Both the position numbers and the translations under genes were made by a program. From positions 3,861,977 to 3,925,976 of the forward strand of contig NZ_CP038159.1 of the NCBI RefSeq assembly GCF_004526235.1: a stretch of DNA of 64,000 bases, given 5' to 3'. Positions 59,316 through 64,000 of this stretch are shown in pieces (positions within the stretch are counted from its first letter, which is position 1; each line of letters begins with the position of its first letter). The notes beneath the pieces were generated by a model. It was not told where the DNA came from, searched no databases, and saw nothing but the letters and a program-made list of their open reading frames with translations. Origin of the DNA: Sphingobacterium sp. CZ-2. GTDB lineage: Bacteria > Bacteroidota > Bacteroidia > Sphingobacteriales > Sphingobacteriaceae.

Positions 59316-60746
59316 ATGGGATGTGGCAGTTGCTCATCCGGTGGTGGTTGCGGAAGCAGCAGTAAATTAGGTACAGTACCTGCAGGTTGTAATAACAACG
59401 GTACTTGTATGACCAGCGGATGTAATAAATTAGATATATACGATTGGTTGGTCGATATGGACCTTCCTTCCAACTATAAACCGTTTGATATTGTTGAAGT
59501 TCGCTTTAAAGGCTCTAGAAAGGAGTTTTATGTGAATTCAGATAATCTCTACTTAGAAATGGGCGAAATGGTCGCCGTAGAACCCAATACCGGGGGATAC
59601 GACATTGGCCATGTGGCCTCAACCGGCGAGTTGGTAAGGCTTCAATTGAAGAAAAACAACGTAAAACCAGAAGATGTCGTGAAGAAAGTTTACCGAAAGG
59701 TAAATGAGAACGATATTGCTAAGTATAACCTGGCGAAAGATCTGGAATGGGAAACCATGCACCGTGCGCGAAATTTAGCGCTGGAACTGGGTTTATCCAT
59801 GAAGATTTCAGATGTGGATTACCAAGGTGATAAGACAAAGGCAACCTTCTACTATACCGCAGAAGGTCGTGTCGATTTCCGCGAACTTATCAAAAGAATG
59901 GCCGAAGCGTTTCGGATCCGTATCGAGATGCGACAGATTGGTATGCGCCAGGAAGCCAGCCGCCTTGGTGGTATTGGATCTTGTGGGCGCGAGCTTTGTT
60001 GTTCAACCTGGCTAACGGATTTCAAGACCGTTTCTACAGCGGCAGCAAGGTACCAGAACCTTTCGTTGAACACCTTGAAGCTTGCCGGACAATGTGGTAA
60101 ACTGAAATGTTGTTTGAACTATGAGTTGGATAGCTATATGGATGCCCTGAAGGATATCCCGAACAATGTAGACCGTATTGAAACGGTAGCTGGTGTGGCC
60201 TACCTACAAAAAACCGATATCTTCAAGAAAACCATGTGGTTCTCTTATCCGCATGCGGAAAGTTGGATTCCACTTCCTGTAGATCGGGTGAAGGAAATCG
60301 CCGAAATCAATGCTCAGGGTCGGAAAGCACCAGAATTGATCAATACCGAAAAGGTAGAAGAGCCTAAGGCAGCTGCGCCAGATTACGAAAATGTGGTCGG
60401 CCAGGATAGTCTTACCCGTTTGGATGATAAAAACCGTAGGAAGAAGAAAAAGAAACCTAAAAAGAAACCTACTGGTGAAAATGCGCAGGCCGGTCAAAGA
60501 CAGGGTCAGGGTCAGGGTCAGCAGGATAATGCACAGCGCCAGCGACCGGATCAGCGAGCGCAACAAAATCAGCGTAGGAGAAATGATGGTCCTAAGGAGG
60601 TAAATCCGAAGGAAGGTCCTAAAGATTCGAATACGAAGGAAGGGAATCCTTCTGCGGAAAATGCTAATAAACCGCGTAGAAGACCGAACAATCGGAACAG
60701 AAAACCGAACAATAATAAAAACCAGGACGGGAATAAGGAAGGTTAA
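59316..60746 (+). CDS. PSP1-domain protein, RicT-like, with Cys-rich N-terminus and basic tail
   Basis: The 476-residue protein has a PSP1 domain (about 45-270) with conserved cysteine pairs in CGRELCCSTW and GKLKCCLNYE. This resembles RicT/YaaT, an iron-sulfur-containing partner of RNA-processing factors. The first ~35 residues are rich in Cys, Gly and Ser (MGCGSCSSGGGCGSSS). Residues ~365-476 are a low-complexity tail of Lys, Arg, Gln, Asn and Pro. The tail may bind nucleic acid; that is inference. The holB-like gene lies 10 nt upstream and gldH 11 nt downstream. Confidence 0.9.
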   Translation: MGCGSCSSGGGCGSSSKLGTVPAGCNNNGTCMTSGCNKLDIYDWLVDMDLPSNYKPFDIVEVRFKGSRKEFYVNSDNLYLEMGEMVAVEPNTGGYDIGHVASTGELVRLQLKKNNVKPEDVVKKVYRKVNENDIAKYNLAKDLEWETMHRARNLALELGLSMKISDVDYQGDKTKATFYYTAEGRVDFRELIKRMAEAFRIRIEMRQIGMRQEASRLGGIGSCGRELCCSTWLTDFKTVSTAAARYQNLSLNTLKLAGQCGKLKCCLNYELDSYMDALKDIPNNVDRIETVAGVAYLQKTDIFKKTMWFSYPHAESWIPLPVDRVKEIAEINAQGRKAPELINTEKVEEPKAAAPDYENVVGQDSLTRLDDKNRRKKKKKPKKKPTGENAQAGQRQGQGQGQQDNAQRQRPDQRAQQNQRRRNDGPKEVNPKEGPKDSNTKEGNPSAENANKPRRRPNNRNRKPNNNKNQDGNKEG

Positions 60747-60757
60747 TTCCATTGAAG

Positions 60758-61219
60758 ATGAAAGCAGTATTCATGCTCTTTATTACGATGATTTTCCTTG
60801 CTTCCTGCCAGGAAAATGTTCCTTTCTATGAAAAAAACACAGTAATTCCCAACGTCAGTTGGGATTACAATTTTAAACCCGCCTATACCGTGCAGATAAC
60901 GGATAAGGATGCCCAATACGATGTTTACATCAATTTGAGGCATGCGGTGTCCTATCCCTTTTCCAACATTTATGTATTTTTACATGAAGAAGGACCGGGG
61001 ATGGCCAATAAGTCCACCCGGTATGAATTCAGTTTGGCGGAGCCAGATGGCCGCTGGATAGGTAAATCCGCCGGCAATCTCTATGAACAGACCAAACTGT
61101 TAAAAGAAGGTCTTTCCTTTCCGGATACCGGAAAATATAGTTTTTCTTTTGAACAGAACATGGCAGAGAACCCCCTTCGAGGTGTCAACGATGTGGGGAT
61201 CAAGCTCATAAAAAGATAA
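60758..61219 (+). CDS. gldH: Gliding motility lipoprotein GldH
   Basis: The 153-residue protein has a lipobox ASC (Cys17) and the GldH-type sequence FYEKNTVIPNVSW and DAQYDVYINLRHAVSYPFSNIYVFLHEE. GldH is needed for gliding in Flavobacterium, but it also occurs in non-gliding Bacteroidota, so motility is not implied. I start at the ATG at 60758, since the earlier reading begins at a TTG. lpxK follows after 2 nt. Confidence 0.9.
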   Translation: MKAVFMLFITMIFLASCQENVPFYEKNTVIPNVSWDYNFKPAYTVQITDKDAQYDVYINLRHAVSYPFSNIYVFLHEEGPGMANKSTRYEFSLAEPDGRWIGKSAGNLYEQTKLLKEGLSFPDTGKYSFSFEQNMAENPLRGVNDVGIKLIKR

Positions 61220-61221
61220 TT

Positions 61222-62247
61222 ATGCAATTGCTAAGGTGGTTATTATTTCCGGTTACCATCCTATATACCCTCATAATTTGGCTCCGAAACAAATTATATG
61301 ACCTTGGTATTTTCAAAACCAGGGAATTTGCTGTTAGGAGCATCGTCGTCGGCAATTTAGCGATTGGTGGCGCTGGAAAAAGCCCCCTCACCCAATACCT
61401 GATCCAATACTTTAGCGATAAATACAAAATGGCCACCCTAAGCCGCGGATATGGCCGAAAAACCAAAGGTTTCCGTTTGGTTGGCCCAGATGATCATGTG
61501 GCTATGGTAGGGGATGAGCCCCTGCAGTTTAAAAAGAATTTCCCGGCTATTACGGTAGCCGTAGATGAAAATAGGGCCGAAGGCATCGAAAAGTTGCAAA
61601 GGAACCATGACCTGATTATTCTGGATGATGCCTACCAGCATCGAAAGATAACCGCGAAATGCAATATCCTATTGTTCGACTTTCATTCCATTCTTAATCC
61701 GATCATCCTATTGCCTACAGGAAACTTCAGGGATACCTTCAACCAAACTAAGAGGGCGGATGTGGTATTGATCAGCAAATGTCCTGAACAGGTTTCCCAA
61801 GAGCAGAAATTGCGGATCGAAAAAAAGATCAGGCGATATAGTAATGCGCCGATCTATTATTCCAAATTGCAATACCTGGAACCTGTATGGCTTTCCAATC
61901 CTTTAGAAAAACCCTTTTCATTGCAGGATGTGGATATCCTCCTTATAACCGGCATTGCGAATCCAAAACCTTTATTGGAAGAGCTTTCCAATTCATCCAA
62001 AAAACGTGTGCATATGGTCTTTAAGGATCACCATGATTTTAAGGACCAGGATTACAAGGAAATCATCCGGCAATATAAAGGCCTAGATTCCAACAATAAG
62101 ATCATCCTGACCACGGAAAAGGATGCCCAGCGGCTTGATCTGTTGAAGCTTTCCTTCCTACCTATTTATTACCTTCCAATCACTTTTCAGATCGATAAGG
62201 AGACTGAATTCCTTCAATTATTGGAAAAGACTGTTAATGAACCTTAA
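61222..62247 (+). CDS. lpxK: Tetraacyldisaccharide 4'-kinase
   Basis: The 341-residue kinase adds the 4'-phosphate to the lipid A precursor. The P-loop is VVGNLAIGGAGKSPLTQYL (about 47-65), and it has RGYGRKTKGF and IILDDAYQHRK, typical of LpxK. A hydrophobic N-terminal helix suits its inner-membrane place. gldH precedes it by 2 nt. Its size fits the family. Confidence 0.95.
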   Translation: MQLLRWLLFPVTILYTLIIWLRNKLYDLGIFKTREFAVRSIVVGNLAIGGAGKSPLTQYLIQYFSDKYKMATLSRGYGRKTKGFRLVGPDDHVAMVGDEPLQFKKNFPAITVAVDENRAEGIEKLQRNHDLIILDDAYQHRKITAKCNILLFDFHSILNPIILLPTGNFRDTFNQTKRADVVLISKCPEQVSQEQKLRIEKKIRRYSNAPIYYSKLQYLEPVWLSNPLEKPFSLQDVDILLITGIANPKPLLEELSNSSKKRVHMVFKDHHDFKDQDYKEIIRQYKGLDSNNKIILTTEKDAQRLDLLKLSFLPIYYLPITFQIDKETEFLQLLEKTVNEP

Positions 62248-62326
62248 CAGAGGTTAAAAACGGCTAAATATTAGATACTTACGGAAATATTTTATCAAAT
62301 TTATAGCACAATAAAATTGATATCAT

Positions 62327-62707
62327 ATGAAAAAGTTAATATTATCAGCTGCATTATTATGTGCTGCCGTAACATTCAGTCAAGCACAGGATCGTCCGCA
62401 ACGCGAAGGAATGCGTAATCCGGAAGATATGGCCAAAAGACAAGTTGAACGCCTGGATAAAGAATTAAAACTTACCACTGTTCAAAAAGATTCCTTAAAT
62501 AAATGGTTTTTGGCAAGTGGTAAAAAACAGCAAGAGCTATTCAAAGATGAAAAAGAAAGCAGAGAAGTAAAAATGGAAAAGTGGAAGGCAATGCGTGAGG
62601 ATCAACAAAAGAAAATCAAGGCCATTTTGACTCCTGAACAACGTACTAAATATGAGGAAATGGCTAAAAACCGCCCAGAACAAAGACAACGTAGAGTACA
62701 GAACTAA
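62327..62707 (+). CDS. Spy-like small exported protein
   Basis: The 126-residue protein has a signal peptide (ending SQAQ). A helical, highly charged body holds LTTVQKDSLNKWFLASGKKQ and ILTPEQRTKYEEMAKNRPEQ, the repeated LTxxQ pattern of Spy/CpxP-like chaperones, related to DUF4890. It may act as a periplasmic chaperone or sensor. A related gene lies about 500 bp downstream. A terminator follows. Confidence 0.75.
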   Translation: MKKLILSAALLCAAVTFSQAQDRPQREGMRNPEDMAKRQVERLDKELKLTTVQKDSLNKWFLASGKKQQELFKDEKESREVKMEKWKAMREDQQKKIKAILTPEQRTKYEEMAKNRPEQRQRRVQN

Positions 62708-62729
62708 AACTACCTATAAAATAAACAGC

Positions 62730-62761
62730 AAAAGCCTTCCAAAATTTGGAAGGCTTTTTTT
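62730..62761 (+). terminator. Terminator of the first Spy-like gene
   Basis: A stem AAAAGCCTTCCAAA (62730-62743) pairs with 62745-62758 around a very small loop. It is followed by a run of Ts (to 62761). Confidence 0.8.
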
Positions 62762-62811
62762 GTGGTTAAATGGGCTGCTATAGGATTCTATTTTTTATGG
62801 TTGGCTTCGGT

Positions 62812-62915
62812 GTAAAAGCATACTGAAAGTAACCTAAAAGTAACTAAAATGTATGCTAGACATACTACCACACTACTTTAACCATGCTTTATCCCTACTT
62901 AAAGCACGATTCTAA
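62812..62915. repeat. Second array of 11-bp degenerate repeats in opposing orientations
   Basis: In the 508-bp gap between two Spy-like genes, reverse-oriented 11-mers run from GTAAAAGCATA (62812) through CTGAAAGTAAC (62823), CTAAAAGTAAC (62834) and TAAAATGTATG (62845). After about 5 nt they turn to forward units: CATACTACCAC (62861), ACTACTTTAAC (62872), CATGCTTTATC (62883), CCTACTTAAAG (62894) and CACGATTCTAA (62905). Period and layout match the array at 24792-24911. The rest of the gap holds no gene I can see. Confidence 0.6.
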
Positions 62916-63215
62916 CCTTAAATCAAACATATATTGAAGTGCTAGCTTAGACAGTACATGGAGAAAATGGATAATTAACGATAAGATTAATTGTTGTGTC
63001 TTCAGTTTTTTAAACTTATCCTACAATATTGCCTTTAGAGGTAATTAAAGGGGCTTTTTAGCTAATTTATATCCTATTGTTCGTAAATATTACTTGTTAA
63101 GAAATGTTAAAAAGTAACAAACCTGATACAAATAAACAATAAAGTGGTGGGTTTGGCTGTTATTATTGTACAAAAACGGAGTAAATAATTAGACGTTAAA
63201 CAAAAAAATTAAATC

Positions 63216-63674
63216 ATGAAAAAGTTATTTTTAGCAGTATCCGCAGTATTATTCTCATTAACTCTGACCTTTGCACAGGATGTAAACCCTGAAGAAAAAG
63301 CAAAACAAACTGTCACTGAATGGACTTCAACCCTGAAATTGACAGAAGAACAACAAGCTTCAGTTTATAACATTGTATTGGAGCACAAAAAAGCAAAATT
63401 AGCTATTAAAGCAGATACTGCACAAGCAGAAGATGCTAAGCAAACCCAAATCGCTGCATTGACAGCTGATATGGATAAAAAAGTAAGTGAATTGTTGACT
63501 GATGAGCAAAAACCTCTTTATGCTAAGATTGTAGAGGAACGTGCAGCGAAAAAATCAGAAAAAATGCAAGAACCGGTTGTTCAACCTAAAGAAGAACAAA
63601 AGGAAGAGCAACAAGGTCAGGAGCAACAACAAGAACAAAATGAACAGCAAGAACAACAACAAGAACAAAAATAA
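63216..63674 (+). CDS. Spy-like exported protein with Gln/Glu-rich tail
   Basis: The 152-residue protein has a signal peptide (ending FAQ) and a helical body with LTEEQQASVYN and LLTDEQKPLYAKIVEERAAK, the repeated LTxEQ pattern of Spy/CpxP-like proteins. From about residue 118 the sequence is almost wholly Gln and Glu. The gene is a probable paralogue of the one at 62327. Its 5' region includes the 11-bp array. A perfect palindrome follows as probable terminator. Confidence 0.75.
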   Translation: MKKLFLAVSAVLFSLTLTFAQDVNPEEKAKQTVTEWTSTLKLTEEQQASVYNIVLEHKKAKLAIKADTAQAEDAKQTQIAALTADMDKKVSELLTDEQKPLYAKIVEERAAKKSEKMQEPVVQPKEEQKEEQQGQEQQQEQNEQQEQQQEQK

Positions 63675-63737
63675 TAACCTCTTGACTGATTGACTATAGA
63701 AATAGATAATTTATAGACTATTATTCATGTTTCATAA

Positions 63738-63769
63738 AGAAAGGTCCTTCAAATTTGAAGGACCTTTCT
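63738..63769 (+). terminator. Perfect 32-nt palindrome, probable terminator
   Basis: Arms of 16 nt (AGAAAGGTCCTTCAAA and its complement) meet at an AAATTT centre with no spacer. It lies 63 nt after the stop of the Spy-like gene. The T-run after it is weak on the plus strand, so termination is likely but not certain. Confidence 0.6.
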
Positions 63770-63840
63770 CCGTGATAGGGAGGAGTTTTTTGTGATAGGG
63801 GGACTTTTCGAAACTTTCCCCGTCATTGGGAAACTTTGTC

Positions 63841-63912
63841 CGTCATTGCGAGGAGGTACGACGAAGCAATCTTTACACTAATCGAAAGATTGCTTCGTTC
63901 CTCGCAATGACG
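63841..63912. repeat. CGTCATTGCGAGG-type inverted repeat
   Basis: The left arm (63841-63874) reads CGTCATTGCGAGGA, six extra bases, then ACGAAGCAATCTTT. The right arm (63884-63912) is its reverse complement without the six extra bases. Related fragments, such as CGTCATTGGG at 63821 and CGATGACG after the element, flank it. From general knowledge, sequences of this kind recur as dispersed intergenic repeats in many bacteria. It lies between a transcribed gene and a terminator at the window end. Confidence 0.7.
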
Positions 63913-63970
63913 TAAGCTCGCGATGACGTAGGCTCCCAATGATGCATACACCTCCCAATGTAGTAGTATA

Positions 63971-64000
63971 AAAAAAAGTCCTTCATTACTGAAGGACTTT
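63971..64000 (-). terminator. Terminator at the right end, probably for a minus-strand gene outside the window
   Basis: A 10-bp stem AAAGTCCTTC/GAAGGACTTT (63975-63984 with 63991-64000) has a 6-nt loop. On the minus strand it is followed by a run of Ts (63971-63977), so it should end a gene lying beyond position 64000. Confidence 0.65.

Noticed and set aside
60501..60522. CAGGGT triplicate in the RicT-like gene
   Set aside because: It is a short in-frame hexanucleotide repeat giving GQ repeats within a low-complexity tail, not a separate element.

Overview
The window reads as a piece of the chromosome of a member of the Bacteroidota, most likely the Sphingobacteriaceae (Sphingobacterium/Pedobacter-like). 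This is inferred from gene content: a SusC/SusD outer-membrane pair, a gliding-type lipoprotein GldH, bacillithiol enzyme BshC, the futalosine-pathway enzyme MqnD, a Bacteroidota-type long SecA, the rpmB-rpmG-DUF4295 cluster, and many upstream sequences of the form TAnnTTTG, the -7 element of Bacteroidota promoters. No species can be named from sequence alone. Most of the window is ordinary, densely packed housekeeping sequence. The accessory signals are at the left end, in the SusCD locus, and in a few repeat-bearing gaps.

Left end (1-4273): a membrane-anchored serine hydrolase, an unidentified small ORF without an ATG, and a tyrosine recombinase interrupted by one in-frame TGA. The recombinase lies just downstream of a tRNA-Glu gene with its own terminator. 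This looks like the remains of an element integrated at the tRNA. 4274-14360: purD, a large exported protein with a macroglobulin-like N-terminus and a TonB-receptor plug, a tight three-gene run (enoyl-CoA isomerase, 2,4-dienoyl-CoA reductase, lipoprotein), a phosphohexomutase, a Nudix hydrolase and a conserved protein of unclear role. 14357-25092: on the minus strand a TlpA-like protein, a lipoprotein amidase, a DUF1080 protein, and a susC-susD-metallophosphoesterase operon. A divergent TetR gene and two matching palindromes suggest local control of that operon. The gap after it carries an array of degenerate 11-bp repeats.

25093-43247: gcvP, two guanidino-modifying-superfamily enzymes (one CtlX), a Crp-type regulator, bshC, rimO, ftsY, the ribosomal cluster, recO, a cold-shock protein, a SIMPL/DUF4112/DUF4359/TruC run, gcvT, two small membrane proteins, glutamate dehydrogenase and a rhodanese. 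gcvP and gcvT supply two parts of the glycine cleavage system. The gcvH and lpd components are not in the window.

43372-64000: an M28 peptidase; a minus-strand block from dnaN through two DedA paralogues, a CAP protein, yicC-gmk-nadD, surE, mqnD, secA, a SPOR protein, an M20 amidohydrolase, a thiamine-pyrophosphokinase-like protein and a GNAT enzyme; then plus-strand holB-like, ricT-like, gldH and lpxK, and two related small Spy-like exported proteins. The second 11-bp repeat array lies between these two. The far right end holds perfect palindromes and a CGTCATTGCGAGG inverted-repeat element.

I found no CRISPR array, toxin-antitoxin pair, phage structural cluster or obvious defence system. 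The best leads are the two 11-bp-period arrays, the TetR/SusCD palindromes, the single-stop integrase and a few conserved proteins without a clear role.
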